Assembly (NCBI RefSeq): GCF_001984575.1 | Contig: NZ_LZNS01000001.1 | Location: forward strand, 1,738,503-1,802,502 | Origin: Streptomyces sp. MP131-18 | Lineage (GTDB): Bacteria > Actinomycetota > Actinomycetes > Streptomycetales > Streptomycetaceae | Direction of reading: 5' to 3' | Length of the DNA: 64,000 nucleotides | In this document: piece by piece, positions 10,386 to 20,028 of the stretch | Layout: every line of letters begins with the position of its first letter | How positions within the stretch are numbered: position 1 is the stretch's first letter | Notes under the pieces: model-generated | What the model saw: the letters and a program-made list of their open reading frames with translations, nothing else | What the model was told of the DNA's origin: nothing | The model's database searches: none | Position numbers and translations under genes: made by a program

Positions 10386-11828
10386 TCAGCCGCTCGTCAG
10401 TCCTCTGGCCTCGCCGTACAACTCCAGCACCGCAAGGCACAGCGGTATCAGGGACAACAATACGGCCCCTTCGGTGAGATCGAGCACCCGGCCCCAGAAC
10501 GGGGTCAGCCCGGCCCGCGGCACGACCAGGGCGATCGTCGCCAGCACCGCCGCCGCGGCGGTGAGCGCCGCGGCCAGCCAGACGGTGCGCAGATCGGGCG
10601 AGCCGCCGTCGGCCGCGGACGTGGTGTCCGCCGCGACCCCGACGACGAGCAGCCCGAGGGAGACGAGCCCGGCCGAGAGCAGCACCGCGACCTGGACCGC
10701 GTACCGGAAGAGGCGGGCGCGCGTGAGCAGGGCCACACCGGTGGCCAGCGCGAGCAGCCGGCCCCAGCCGCTTCCCGAGAAGCCGAGCGTGCCGACGGAC
10801 ACGGTGGCCAGTACGGCGCAGCCGCCGGTGAGGCCGAGGAGCAGCTGGTGGCCGCGGCGGGCCTGCGCGGCGATGCGTTCGGTGTCGACGGGCGGGGCCG
10901 GGGTCTGGGGCTGCTCCGGGTCGGTGGTGTCGTAGCCGGGGCGCGGGGCGGTGTAGCCGATGGGAAGCCGCACCAGACTCGCCGACAGCGCGGGCAGGAA
11001 GCCCAGCGCGCCGAGGGCGACAGGCGCGCAGACGGCCGCCGTGTGCACCGGGTCCGCCTCGGTGAGGATGGCGCCGAACGTCGCGAGCGTGCCGAACGTC
11101 GCCGCGCAGGCGCTCGCGGCGAACCAGCCCGCGGCCTGGGGCATGGCCGCGATCAGCACGACGGACACGAGCAGGGCGGCGACGCAGCCGAGCAGCAGTT
11201 CCAGGCGGCCGACCCCGTGGCCGGCGTCGAGCGGAAGCACGCCGGTGCCCGCGACGAGGGCGTGCGGCAGGGCGGCGAGGCCGAACGTCACGGCGGCCGC
11301 GTGATCGTCGTAGACGCGGGCGCGGACTGCGGCGAAGGCGGCGAGGAGCACGGCGAGGATGCCCGCGATGACGCCGGGCAGGCCGTGCATCTCGTGCCGT
11401 TCCGGCTCACCGAACCACAGGACCACGGCGACGAGCGCGCCGAGGCAGCCGGCGGCGGTGAGGCCCGCGAGCCGCAGCATGCGGTCCTGCCAGAGCCGCC
11501 GGTCACCGGCGACGGCATCGGCGACCGCGTCGGTCACGTCGTCGTGGACCGGCGGCGGCAGGGAGTCGGCGAACGGGCGCAGGGCCAGCACCTCGCCGTC
11601 CAGCACGCGCTGCCCCGCCAGGGTGCGCGCGCCGTCGAGCACCGTGCCGTCGCGGCGGACGAGGTGGTAGCCGACGGGGGCGCCCGGGTCGGGGGTGAGA
11701 CCGGTGAGGTGCAGGATCTCCGGGTACAGCTCGGCGAGCGGGAAGTCCTCGGGCAGCGCCATGTCGGTACGGCTGTTGGGCGCGGCGATGGTGACACGGC
11801 AGAAGCCGACGGTCGCGGTCGTGCTCAC
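10386..11828 (-). CDS. eccD: ESX type VII secretion integral membrane protein EccD
   Basis: This 480-residue core component would form the membrane channel of the ESX complex. The N-terminal ~95 residues look like the EccD ubiquitin-like domain ([20 protein letters not shown] to [11 protein letters not shown]). About eleven hydrophobic helices follow, interrupted by a Pro-rich loop ([16 protein letters not shown]). The GTG start at 11828 has a GGGGAGGGG ribosome site a few nt upstream. The frame is open to 12215, but that extension overlaps eccC on the other strand. The gene diverges from eccC. Confidence 0.9.
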   Translation of the reverse strand: MSTTATVGFCRVTIAAPNSRTDMALPEDFPLAELYPEILHLTGLTPDPGAPVGYHLVRRDGTVLDGARTLAGQRVLDGEVLALRPFADSLPPPVHDDVTDAVADAVAGDRRLWQDRMLRLAGLTAAGCLGALVAVVLWFGEPERHEMHGLPGVIAGILAVLLAAFAAVRARVYDDHAAAVTFGLAALPHALVAGTGVLPLDAGHGVGRLELLLGCVAALLVSVVLIAAMPQAAGWFAASACAATFGTLATFGAILTEADPVHTAAVCAPVALGALGFLPALSASLVRLPIGYTAPRPGYDTTDPEQPQTPAPPVDTERIAAQARRGHQLLLGLTGGCAVLATVSVGTLGFSGSGWGRLLALATGVALLTRARLFRYAVQVAVLLSAGLVSLGLLVVGVAADTTSAADGGSPDLRTVWLAAALTAAAAVLATIALVVPRAGLTPFWGRVLDLTEGAVLLSLIPLCLAVLELYGEARGLTSG

Positions 11829-11868
11829 GGTGTTGCTCCCCTCCCCTTGTGCACGGACTGCGGCGGAC

Positions 11869-11907
11869 ACCCTACCCGGAGTGCTGTCAGTGGTGCCCAC
11901 TAGGATC
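11869..11907. promoter_or_regulatory. Divergent eccD/eccC promoter region
   Basis: The 118-bp gap between the divergent genes holds two -10-like boxes: TAGGGT on the minus strand (11869-11874) for eccD and TAGGAT on the plus strand (11902-11907) for eccC. Each would give a leader of about 35 nt. No good -35 box is visible for either, so this is tentative. Confidence 0.35.
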
Positions 11908-11946
11908 GACAATGCGTCACCGCACCGTGGCCGGGGGGTCGTTGAA

Positions 11947-14900
11947 ATGAGCCAGATCGTCGTCAAACGCCCGCCGAGGGCTCTGCCGGAGCCCGCGGCC
12001 GGGGAGGCCGTGGAGCTGCTCTCGCCGCCCGAGCTGCCCAAGGGGCAGCAGGAGGGCGTGCTGATGCAGGTCGTGCCGATGCTCGGCATGGGCTCCTCGG
12101 TGGTCTTCTTCTTCATGCCGAACGCGCACCCCTTCATGCGCATCATGGGGATGCTGATGCTGGTGTCGACGGCCGGCATGGTCATCGCCATGATCGTCAG
12201 ATTCCGGCGGGGCACGCAGGGACAGATGGCCCAACTGCGGCGGGACTACCTGAAGTACCTGTCGCGGACCCGGCGGGCTGTGCGGGAGACGGCGCGGCGG
12301 CAGCGGGACGCCCAGCACTATCTGCATCCGGCGCCCGAGCAGTTGTGGTCCCTCGTCGCGGAGGGCAGCCGGGTGTGGGAGCGGCGGCCGGGCGAGGCGG
12401 ACTTCGGGCAGGTGCGCATCGGGCTCGGCGAGCACCAGCTGGCCACGCCGCTGGTGGCGCCGCAGACCGCGCCCGTCGAGGAGTTGGAGCCGCTGACCGC
12501 CGGGGCGATGCGAAGGTTCCTCGACACCCACAGCACGGTTCACGGGCTGCCGATGGCCGTCTCGCTGCGGAGCTTCTACCGGCTGGTGCTGCACGGCGAC
12601 GCGGAGACGGCGCGCGGCGTGGCCCGCGCGCTGGTGGGGTCGCTGACGTCGCTGCACTCGCCGGAGGACATGACGCTCGCCGTGGTCACCTCGGCGGAGG
12701 CGGCGGGGCACTGGGAGTGGACGAAGTGGCTGCCCCATGCGCAGCTTCCGTCCCTGGACGGGGCCGGCACGCGGCGCCTGTTCGGGGGCAGCGTTCCCGT
12801 TGTGGAGCAGGAGCTGTCGGGGCGGCTCGCGGGGCGGGGGCGCTTCTCGCCGGGCGGCAAGCCGGTGCTCGACCAGCCGCATGTGGTGCTCCTCGTCGAC
12901 GGGGACCGGATTCCGCCGCATTCGGCCTTCGCCGCCGCGGAGGGGCTCCAGGGGGTGACGATCGTCGAGATCGCGCCGGGTGAGCGGGACGCGGGCCGCG
13001 GCGGGCTGTCCGTGCGGTGCCTGCCCGGGAGCCTGCGGCTCGAAGCGCAGGGCGGCTCGGTGTTCGACGGCGAGCCGGACGTACTGTCCCCCGAGGCGGC
13101 GGAGGCGCTGGCGCGGCAGCTGGCCCCGCTGCGGCTGAGCACGGCCGCGGACGAGGAGGAGCCGCTGCTGGCCGAGCTGGACTTCGCCGAGCTGCTCGGC
13201 CTCGGCGATCCCGCGTCGGTCGACGTCTCCAGGACGTGGCGCCCGCGGTCGGCGGGCGAGCGGCTGCGGGTGCCGATCGGCGTGGACGAGGAGGGCCAGC
13301 CGGTCATGCTGGACCTCAAGGAGGCCGCGCAGGAGGGCATGGGCCCGCACGGTCTGTGCGTGGGGGCGACGGGCTCGGGCAAGTCGGAGCTGCTGCGGAC
13401 GCTGGTGCTCGGCCTCGCGGTCACCCACACCTCCCAGACGCTGAACTTCGTGCTGGCCGACTTCAAGGGCGGCGCGACGTTCACGGGCATGGCCGGGCTG
13501 CCGCACGTCTCCGCGGTCATCACAAATCTGGCGGACGACCTGACGCAGGTCGACCGCATGGGCGACTCGATCCGCGGCGAGCTCCAGCGGCGGCAGGAGT
13601 TGCTGCGGGCGGCGGGCAACTATGCCAACCTGCACGACTACGAGCGCGCCAGGGCGGCCGGCGCCCTGCTGGAGCCGCTGGCCTCGCTCGTCCTGGTCAT
13701 CGACGAGTTCAGCGAGCTGCTGACGGCGAAGCCCGACTTCATCGACATGTTCATCCAGATCGGCCGCATCGGCCGGTCGCTGGGCGTGCATCTGCTGCTG
13801 GCCTCGCAGCGGCTGGAGGAGGGCCGGCTGAAGGGCCTGGACACCTACCTGTCGTACCGGATCGGTCTGCGCACCTTCTCCGCCGCCGAGTCGAGGACCG
13901 CCATCGGCGTTCCGGACGCATACCACCTGCCGCAGGTGCCCGGCTCCGGCCTGCTGAAGACGGGGACGGAGCAGATGACGCGCTTCAAGGCGGCGTACGT
14001 CTCCGGCGCCTACCGGAAGCCGTCGACGAGGACGGCGTCCTCGGGCCCGCGCCCGCTGCGCCGCAGGCCGGTCGTGTTCACGGCGGCACCGGTCGCCGTG
14101 CAGTACGACGAGCCCGAGGCGGCCGCGGGCCCGGCGGACCCGGCGCAGCCTGCGGGCGACGACCCGCTGGCCGACTCGGTGCTCGACGTGATCGTCCGCC
14201 GGCTCGAGGGGCAGGGCCCGGCCGCCCACCAGGTGTGGCTGCCGCCGCTGGACTCCGCCGTGCCGCTCGACACGCTGTTCCCCGAGCTGCGGGTCGTGGA
14301 GGGGCGCGGCCTCCAGGCGGCGGGCGGGACGGGCGGGACGGGCGGGTTGGGCGTCCCGCTCGGCGTGGTGGACAAGCCCTTCGAGCAGCGCAGGGAGACC
14401 TTCGTCCGCGACTTCTCCGGGGCGGGGGGCCACATGCTGATCGTCGGCGGCCCGCAGTCCGGCAAGTCCACGCTGCTGCGCACGCTGATCACCTCGTTCG
14501 CGCTGACGCACACGCCGCGGGAAGTGCAGTTCTACGGGCTCGACTTCGGCGGTGGCGGCCTCACGGCGGTCGCCGGTCTCCCGCACGTCGGCGGTGTGGC
14601 CTCGCGCCTGGACCCGGACCGGGTGCGGCGGGCCGTCTCCGAGGTGGCGGGCGTGCTGGCCCGGCGCGAGGAGCTGTTCCGCCGGGAAGGCATCGACTCG
14701 ATCGCGACCTACCGCCGCATGCGGAACGCGGGGCAACTGCCGGAAGAAGCCTGGGGCGACGTGTTCCTGCTGATCGACGGGTGGGCCACGTTCAAGCAGG
14801 ACTACGACATGACGCTGGAGCCGGTCATCACCGACATTGCGTCGCGCGGCCTCGGCTACGGAGTCCACCTGATCGTGACGGCGTCCCGGTACATGGAGAT

Positions 14901-15915
14901 GCGCCCGGCGCTGAAGGACCAGCTGACGAACCGGGTGGAGATGCGGCTCGGCGACACGCTGGACTCGGACTTCGACCGCAAGGTGGCAGCGGCCATCCCC
15001 GCGGGGGCACCGGGGCGCGGGCAGACGCCCGACAAGATGCACTGGATGGCGGCACTCCCCCGGGCGGACGGAGTGACCCGTACCGAGGACCTCGCGGAGG
15101 GCACGGCTGCTCTGGTCGAGTCCGTCCGCGCCGCGTGGCACGGCGCCCAGGCACCGGTCATCCGCATGCTCCCGGAGCGGCTGCCTGCCGACGAGCTGCC
15201 CAAGGGCTTCGAGCGCCCCGAGTCCGGGATCGCCGTGGGACTCGGCGAGACCGACCTGGAGCCCGTGTTCATCAATTTCGAACGGGACCCGTTCCTGCTG
15301 ATCATCGGCGAGAGCGAGTCCGGCAAGTCCGCGGCGCTGCGGCTGATCATGCGCAAGCTTTCGGAGCGCTATTCGCCGGACGACGTGCGGTTCATCGTCA
15401 CCGACTACCGTCGGGCGCTGATGGCGGCCGCGCCCGAGGAGTTCATCGCGAGCTACTCGACGACGGAAGCCCGGCTGACGCAGGACATCGTCTCGCTGAA
15501 CAAGATCTTCGAGAAGCGGGCGCCGAAGGAAGACATCAGCATGGAGGAGCTGCGCTCGCGGAAGTGGTGGAAGGGCCCGCGGCTCTTCGTCATCGTCGAT
15601 GACTACGACCTGGTCGCCATGGGCAACAGGAACCCGCTGAGCCACCTGACGGACCACCTGCCGTACGCCAGGGACGTCGGCGTCAATTTCATCATCGCGC
15701 GCGGCACGGCCGGCATTTCGCGCGCCATGTTCGAGCCGTTCGTGCAGCGCCTGCGGGAGCTGGGCGGGCAGGGCCTGATTCTGTCGGGCGACCCGAAGGA
15801 AGGCGAGATCTTTCCCTCGATTCGCGCCCGCACCCTCCCACCCGGCCGAGCACAGTTCGCCTCCCGCCGCCGGGGCAGGCCCCTGGTCCAGCTGGGTTGG
15901 CTGCCCGAGGAGTAA
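11947..15915 (+). CDS. eccC: ESX type VII secretion FtsK/SpoIIIE ATPase EccC
   Basis: This 1322-residue motor recognises and drives Esx substrates through the ESX channel. Two membrane helices lie at about residues 38-80 (SSVVFFFMPN, then GMLMLVSTAGMVIAMIV). Three P-loop domains follow: GATGSGKS at about 473, GGPQSGKS at about 834 and GESESGKS at about 1121. The fused single-chain form (EccCa plus EccCb) is thus present. The ATG at 11947 begins MSQIVVKRPP, as in the family; the frame is open further upstream but without a ribosome site. It converges on the esx genes through a strong terminator. Confidence 0.96.
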   Translation: MSQIVVKRPPRALPEPAAGEAVELLSPPELPKGQQEGVLMQVVPMLGMGSSVVFFFMPNAHPFMRIMGMLMLVSTAGMVIAMIVRFRRGTQGQMAQLRRDYLKYLSRTRRAVRETARRQRDAQHYLHPAPEQLWSLVAEGSRVWERRPGEADFGQVRIGLGEHQLATPLVAPQTAPVEELEPLTAGAMRRFLDTHSTVHGLPMAVSLRSFYRLVLHGDAETARGVARALVGSLTSLHSPEDMTLAVVTSAEAAGHWEWTKWLPHAQLPSLDGAGTRRLFGGSVPVVEQELSGRLAGRGRFSPGGKPVLDQPHVVLLVDGDRIPPHSAFAAAEGLQGVTIVEIAPGERDAGRGGLSVRCLPGSLRLEAQGGSVFDGEPDVLSPEAAEALARQLAPLRLSTAADEEEPLLAELDFAELLGLGDPASVDVSRTWRPRSAGERLRVPIGVDEEGQPVMLDLKEAAQEGMGPHGLCVGATGSGKSELLRTLVLGLAVTHTSQTLNFVLADFKGGATFTGMAGLPHVSAVITNLADDLTQVDRMGDSIRGELQRRQELLRAAGNYANLHDYERARAAGALLEPLASLVLVIDEFSELLTAKPDFIDMFIQIGRIGRSLGVHLLLASQRLEEGRLKGLDTYLSYRIGLRTFSAAESRTAIGVPDAYHLPQVPGSGLLKTGTEQMTRFKAAYVSGAYRKPSTRTASSGPRPLRRRPVVFTAAPVAVQYDEPEAAAGPADPAQPAGDDPLADSVLDVIVRRLEGQGPAAHQVWLPPLDSAVPLDTLFPELRVVEGRGLQAAGGTGGTGGLGVPLGVVDKPFEQRRETFVRDFSGAGGHMLIVGGPQSGKSTLLRTLITSFALTHTPREVQFYGLDFGGGGLTAVAGLPHVGGVASRLDPDRVRRAVSEVAGVLARREELFRREGIDSIATYRRMRNAGQLPEEAWGDVFLLIDGWATFKQDYDMTLEPVITDIASRGLGYGVHLIVTASRYMEMRPALKDQLTNRVEMRLGDTLDSDFDRKVAAAIPAGAPGRGQTPDKMHWMAALPRADGVTRTEDLAEGTAALVESVRAAWHGAQAPVIRMLPERLPADELPKGFERPESGIAVGLGETDLEPVFINFERDPFLLIIGESESGKSAALRLIMRKLSERYSPDDVRFIVTDYRRALMAAAPEEFIASYSTTEARLTQDIVSLNKIFEKRAPKEDISMEELRSRKWWKGPRLFVIVDDYDLVAMGNRNPLSHLTDHLPYARDVGVNFIIARGTAGISRAMFEPFVQRLRELGGQGLILSGDPKEGEIFPSIRARTLPPGRAQFASRRRGRPLVQLGWLPEE

Positions 15916-15927
15916 CCGCACATGCGA

Positions 15928-15975
15928 ACGGGGGGTGTGACCGGCCCCCGGCCTGCGGCCGGTCACACCCCCCGT
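15928..15975. terminator. Bidirectional terminator between eccC and esx
   Basis: A perfect 18-bp inverted repeat (15928-15945 with 15958-15975, 12-nt loop, arm beginning ACGGGGGGTGTGACC) lies between the convergent eccC and the last esx gene. Its position and stability make termination from both sides very likely. Confidence 0.85.
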
Positions 15976-16001
15976 GGCACGGATGCGGTGCCGTCGCCGG
16001 G

Positions 16002-16292
16002 TCAGGTACCCATGCGGTTGGCGTTGCGGAGGTCCACGGCCCGGTAGTTCATGCCCGCCGTGTCCAGCGCGTTGCCGGTCATGCCCAGGACGACGCGCAG
16101 CTTGTCCAGCTCCTCGGAGAAAACCCGCATGTTGGCGTCGAAGGCAGTGGCTGCCTCACCAGACCATCCGGCTGCGGCCCAGCTGAGAGCCGCCCGCAGG
16201 GCCTCCAGGCGATCGAGAAGCTGCCGCTCCTCGGCGGTAAGCCCTTCGGACCCGCCGCTGAGCGCCGCGTAACTGAGACTGAAGTCAGCCAT
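16002..16292 (-). CDS. WXG100 family secreted protein (EsxA/EsxB-like)
   Basis: This 96-residue protein has two predicted helices joined by the WXG turn, seen as W43-S-G45 in AAGWSGEAATAFDANM. It is the size and shape of an ESAT-6/CFP-10 family member and would be secreted by the EccC machinery as a heterodimer with its neighbour. It lies 41 bp downstream of the other WXG100 gene, last in the minus-strand run. Orthologous small Esx genes sit in this locus in S. coelicolor. Which of the two is EsxA and which EsxB cannot be settled here. Confidence 0.88.
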   Translation of the reverse strand: MADFSLSYAALSGGSEGLTAEERQLLDRLEALRAALSWAAAGWSGEAATAFDANMRVFSEELDKLRVVLGMTGNALDTAGMNYRAVDLRNANRMGT

Positions 16293-16333
16293 GGTCTATC
16301 CCCTTTCCGTATGCGACATGTGTCCGATGGGCG

Positions 16334-16693
16334 TTACGCAAGATGGTCGAAGCCGCGGGAGGACATGTCCCCCAGGCCCGAGTGGGCGCGCTGCATTTCC
16401 GCGATCTGCTCCTGCTCCTGCTGCGAGAAGTCGTCGCGGCTCATCCGGACCAGCTCGCGCAGGTTCTCCAGCGCCCGGACCAGCCGGTCCAGGTTGAAGT
16501 TGGCCTCGGTCTGCCCGGAGGCGAACTGCCGGGCCGCCTCACCGGTCCACCCCGCGGCCACCTGGTCGGTCGCCGACGAGAGCTTCGTCCGGCTCTGGTT
16601 GAGCAGCCCGACCTCCTGGTCGAGCGAATTGAGCAGCTCCCGGATGGTTTCTTCACTCTGCCGCAAATCGCTGTTCGGCATCGCTTCAGACAT
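16334..16693 (-). CDS. WXG100 family secreted protein (EsxA/EsxB-like, longer partner)
   Basis: This 119-residue WXG100 protein has its turn at W49-T-G51 (AAGWTGEAARQFASG). The C-terminal tail, about 20 residues longer than its partner's (EQEQIAEMQRAHSGLG), could carry the secretion signal read by EccC. The ribosome site GGGGAGGG is clear upstream of the ATG. It lies 37 bp after the first mycosin gene and 41 bp before the other Esx gene, which supports a co-secreted pair. Confidence 0.88.
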   Translation of the reverse strand: MSEAMPNSDLRQSEETIRELLNSLDQEVGLLNQSRTKLSSATDQVAAGWTGEAARQFASGQTEANFNLDRLVRALENLRELVRMSRDDFSQQEQEQIAEMQRAHSGLGDMSSRGFDHLA

Positions 16694-16730
16694 TCAGACC
16701 CTCCCCTTGTGATTGCTTATCCCGTACTGA

Positions 16731-18005
16731 CTAGGCCGTACCGCGCCGACGGTTGACCACTACCGCTGCCGCGACACCGCCCAGGATCACCACACCGACG
16801 ACGCCGGCCATGACCAGCGGCCCCGAACCCCCGCCATCACCATCGGCCATATTCTCCGCCGACTCATCAGGCCCACCCGAAGGCTCGGGCCCCGCCGAAC
16901 CGGCCTCACCGGACTCCCCGGAATCCTCCCCCTCCGGACCCGTTTCCGGCTCCGGCACGGGCGCGGGCGACACCGGAGGATCGAGCGAGGCCTCATACTC
17001 CTCGAACAGCGGGTTGACGTCCGGCTCCCCCGGCTCCCCCTCGCCATCGAGAATCACACGATCCGGCCGCACCATGCCGTACCCGACATAGTCGTCCCGA
17101 CCCCCCTCAGGCCCATCCGCGGTCTCCAACATCGCCCGCAGCACCTGATTCTTCGTCCAGTCAGGGTGCGCCGACCAGATGAGAGCGGCAGAAGCAGACG
17201 CAAGCGCCGTCGCCGAACTCGTCCCGCCCTCTTCCACGATGCACGCGGGTTGGAAGCTCCCGTCCGGGCACTGCCCTGGCACCTCATTTCCCGGTGCGGA
17301 CAGCGCTACTTGCGGGCCATAAGTCGAATAGTCCACATGCTCGCCACTCCGGTCTACGGCGCCTACAGCGACAACCCCCTCGTGCAGAGCGGGAACACTC
17401 AGGGAGTTATCGGTGTCGCCGGTATTCCCCATAGCCGCAAAGATTAATGTGTCATTTCGGGCCGCAAGGTCGAGAGCAGCATCCAATTCCGGGACGATCC
17501 CCAATTCTTCCACGCCCATGGAAATACTGACGATCTTAGCATCGGAGTCCACAGCGTATTCAATCGCCTGAGCGAAACGCTGTGCTTGGCCGAAGTCCCG
17601 CTCAACGTTTTTCACTCGAACAGGAAGGACCTCGACGCCTGGGGCAAGCCCGGGGATACCACTTTCCGCACCAGAACCGGCTATGAGGCTAGCCATACTC
17701 GTTCCATGCCCGTCTCGGTCAACGTGCGCGCCCTTGGGGTCGTAGGTGAGATCGGTACCTTCGAGGACTCGTCCCTCCAAAGTGGGCAACGAAGCGTCCG
17801 TGCCTGAGTCGACCACGGCGACCGTCACACCTTCGCCTCTTGCCTGCTCCCACACTTCCTCCATGCGCATGGTGTCCATGTACCAGGGGTCCTGAGGCCC
17901 CTCGGCAGCGGCATGGGGAGCCAGCGCGAAACTGCCCAGGACCATACCCGTCAATAACAGCGCGGCGGTCCGAAAGCGTGCGGGTGCGGGAGTCAAGAAA
18001 GACAT
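16731..18005 (-). CDS. mycP: Mycosin-like subtilisin protease of the ESX locus (MycP 1)
   Basis: This 424-residue S8 serine protease is membrane-anchored and faces the outside. A signal peptide (about residues 1-34) precedes a catalytic domain with D66 (VVDSGTD), H100 (DGHGTSM) and S263 (GGTSSAT). A Pro/Glu/Gly-rich linker and a C-terminal membrane helix with an RRR stop follow. The ATG at 18005 is 4 bp after the upstream stop. Codons in the middle of the gene are visibly AT-richer than in its neighbours. In mycobacteria, mycosins stabilise the ESX complex and cleave substrates. Confidence 0.88.
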   Translation of the reverse strand: MSFLTPAPARFRTAALLLTGMVLGSFALAPHAAAEGPQDPWYMDTMRMEEVWEQARGEGVTVAVVDSGTDASLPTLEGRVLEGTDLTYDPKGAHVDRDGHGTSMASLIAGSGAESGIPGLAPGVEVLPVRVKNVERDFGQAQRFAQAIEYAVDSDAKIVSISMGVEELGIVPELDAALDLAARNDTLIFAAMGNTGDTDNSLSVPALHEGVVAVGAVDRSGEHVDYSTYGPQVALSAPGNEVPGQCPDGSFQPACIVEEGGTSSATALASASAALIWSAHPDWTKNQVLRAMLETADGPEGGRDDYVGYGMVRPDRVILDGEGEPGEPDVNPLFEEYEASLDPPVSPAPVPEPETGPEGEDSGESGEAGSAGPEPSGGPDESAENMADGDGGGSGPLVMAGVVGVVILGGVAAAVVVNRRRGTA

Positions 18006-18009
18006 AGAG

Positions 18010-19452
18010 TCAGCGGTCCTTTTCCTGTTGCGCTCGATCGTTCCGCTTCCGTTTGCGCCGTCGGCCATTCGCCGACGGCGAGGGCCGACCGGTGATCCCG
18101 GCTGTTGGCGAGCCAGTACTGCCCGCTGCCTTCCGAGATATGGCCGGCTCGGCACCCGCCCTTCCGTAAGGCCGGCTCCCATCACTGAGATGGCTGGCCG
18201 ATCCGCCCACCAGCGCGCCTCCAGGGCCACGCACCGCGCCGGTCGTTAAATCGCGAAACGCCGAGGGCGCACCGGCACCGACGATCCCGTTCTGCGGAAT
18301 CGCACGATGATGCGACTCCGCCTGACGCGGCACACCGCCGATGATGCCGCCCTGGCCCGTCTCACGTGACATGCGGCCGCCGGGAAATCCCAACATGGGA
18401 GGACGCCCTGTCATGGGACTCTGAGCAGCGCCGCCACCACCCGCGTGGTGACCGTCGGCGTGGGCAGGCGGAGAGCTGACGTTGGACATCGGGTTCATGG
18501 TGGGGCGAGGTACAGGGTGCTGGGTGTTCGGATGCGGCGTCCGAAGTGCACCGCCGTTGCCTGGCCCGCCCCCGGGCCCCGGACCGATCCTCGGCTGCGG
18601 GGTGATCACGGGGGTGTGGATGTTCTCCGCACCACCGGCAGGCGGAGGCACCGGGCTCGGTGTTGGGGGGACCGTCGGGCCGACCGGAGCCCGTGCGTCC
18701 GGCGCGGGCACGGCAGAGTCGAGTGACGTCCCGATCCAGTCGTCGCCCGGCGCCGCCACGATAGGCGTCGGCGCCGCGGCACCGCCGACAAACTCCCGCG
18801 GCGGGCTCGGAGCCACCGACGGCGGCATCGACGAAAACCCTTGAGACGCTTCGCCGCTCCCAAACATCGCATAGGCGCTTCCGGCACTGCCTGAATATCC
18901 GAGTCCTGGAGCACCGCCGGGCGTGGACGGCCCCGACGCCTGCTCTTGCGGCGGCCGCCAGCCTTCGGTCGTCGTGAACGGCTCGAAGCGGGGTTCCGGG
19001 GCGCGGGACATTGCGTCGCTTGCGAGTCGGTAGGCCGAGTCCAGGCTGTCGATCAGTCTGATTGCTTCCTGGCGGTCCACTTCGGCCATCGTTTGCTCGA
19101 AGCCGCTGGCGTCCGACAGCGGGCCCAGCGGGGTCGGGCGGGTCGGGGGCATGGCCGACTTCACCTTGGCCAGGACCTGGCCCGCCACCGTCATTGCGCC
19201 ACCGACCCGCTCGGCGTAGTCGCTGAGCGTTGCCGACTCCTGCCGGAAGTGGTCGCCCCAGGCGCGGACCACTTCAGCCGCCTCGCCGCGCCATTCCATG
19301 GCTGCCACGCGGGCCGCGATCAGGTCTCCCACTTCGCGGATCATCGGCACCATTTCCAGCAGCGCCCGTGCCCGGGTCTCCACCGCGCCGGGATCGGCTC
19401 GCGCGACCAGCCCCGCGAGGAACTCGTGCTTTTCAGATTCGTGCTCACTCAC
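18010..19452 (-). CDS. ESX-associated protein: WXG-like N-terminal domain with Pro/Gly-rich tail
   Basis: This 480-residue protein has a helical N-terminal ~150 residues with a WXG-like turn at W54-R-G (MEWRGEAAEVVRAWGDHF). A long low-complexity region rich in Pro, Gly, Ser and Ala (about 165-460) and a very basic tail (NGRRRKRKRNDRAQQEKDR) follow. The architecture recalls PPE/EspB-like ESX substrates, but I see no PE or PPE motif. It lies 18 bp after the 144-residue gene and 4 bp before mycP1. It is likely a substrate or surface component; the function is unproven. Confidence 0.7.
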   Translation of the reverse strand: MSEHESEKHEFLAGLVARADPGAVETRARALLEMVPMIREVGDLIAARVAAMEWRGEAAEVVRAWGDHFRQESATLSDYAERVGGAMTVAGQVLAKVKSAMPPTRPTPLGPLSDASGFEQTMAEVDRQEAIRLIDSLDSAYRLASDAMSRAPEPRFEPFTTTEGWRPPQEQASGPSTPGGAPGLGYSGSAGSAYAMFGSGEASQGFSSMPPSVAPSPPREFVGGAAAPTPIVAAPGDDWIGTSLDSAVPAPDARAPVGPTVPPTPSPVPPPAGGAENIHTPVITPQPRIGPGPGGGPGNGGALRTPHPNTQHPVPRPTMNPMSNVSSPPAHADGHHAGGGGAAQSPMTGRPPMLGFPGGRMSRETGQGGIIGGVPRQAESHHRAIPQNGIVGAGAPSAFRDLTTGAVRGPGGALVGGSASHLSDGSRPYGRAGAEPAISRKAAGSTGSPTAGITGRPSPSANGRRRKRKRNDRAQQEKDR

Positions 19453-19470
19453 AGCCGTGCCCTCCCCATG

Positions 19471-19905
19471 TCACTGCGCCATGTCCTGAGCCCCGCCACC
19501 GCCGGTGCTGTCGTCACCCGGACGAGGCCCCGGTGTCGAATACAGCTCGTCCATGTGGGCGGTGATCTGCTGCAACCGCTCGATCTGCTCCATTTCAGTC
19601 GCGGTGTAGTCGTTCTCGACCAGTGTTGTCGTAATTCCCAGCATCTCGATGGCGTCCTGCTGGATGCGCACAAAACCTTCGAGTCGTGCCCGGATCTCCT
19701 CGTAGCGCGAGAACAACTCGGCCGCTGCCGATGATTCGCCGAACTGGCCCGCCTCCGAGCGGAGATCGCTCAGCTGCTCGGGCGACAGCCGTGATGAACG
19801 CAGTGTTTCCACTGCGGACTCCAGCCAGCCGACGAAGTCGGGAAGCTCGCCGTCCGGCAAATACAAATCGGGCCGACCTGCCGGCCGGTATGAATCGTCC
19901 GTCAT
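19471..19905 (-). CDS. ESX-locus helical protein of unknown function
   Basis: This 144-residue, mostly helical, acidic protein has the segments FVGWLESAVETLRSSRLSPEQL and ARLEGFVRIQQDAIEMLGI and a Gly-rich tail. It has no signal peptide or membrane helix. Size and helix content suggest an Esx/EspC-like partner or chaperone for the 480-residue neighbour, but no canonical WXG is visible and I do not recognise the family. It is first in the run that leads to mycP1 and the Esx genes. GGAGGGGAGGG precedes the ATG. Confidence 0.65.
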   Translation of the reverse strand: MTDDSYRPAGRPDLYLPDGELPDFVGWLESAVETLRSSRLSPEQLSDLRSEAGQFGESSAAAELFSRYEEIRARLEGFVRIQQDAIEMLGITTTLVENDYTATEMEQIERLQQITAHMDELYSTPGPRPGDDSTGGGGAQDMAQ

Positions 19906-19951
19906 CCCACCCTCCCCTCCACCGGTGCCCCCTCAGTCACCGTGGGCCACC

Positions 19952-19982
19952 ATCTTATGCCGATCACTCCGCATTGATGCAA
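19952..19982 (-). promoter_or_regulatory. Candidate promoter of the Esx operon
   Basis: On the minus strand, TTGCAT (19977-19982) and TAAGAT (19952-19957) are spaced 19 nt apart upstream of the 144-residue gene. The run below it ends with the two WXG100 genes. The spacing is one or two nt longer than ideal, and the call rests on pattern alone. Confidence 0.4.
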
Positions 19983-20028
19983 GGTGGTTACGGAGCGGAA
20001 TCGATCGCAGCTTCGAGACAGGAAAGCG

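Noticed and set aside
14316-14346. Short GGGACGGGCGG tandem repeats in eccC
   Set aside because: They encode a Gly-rich linker between two ATPase domains and are expected in such sequence.
11917-15966. A 1349-residue open frame on the minus strand opposite eccC
   Set aside because: It is an antisense frame kept open by the high third-position G+C of eccC. Its translation is Arg/Pro/His-rich with no domain and no ribosome site.
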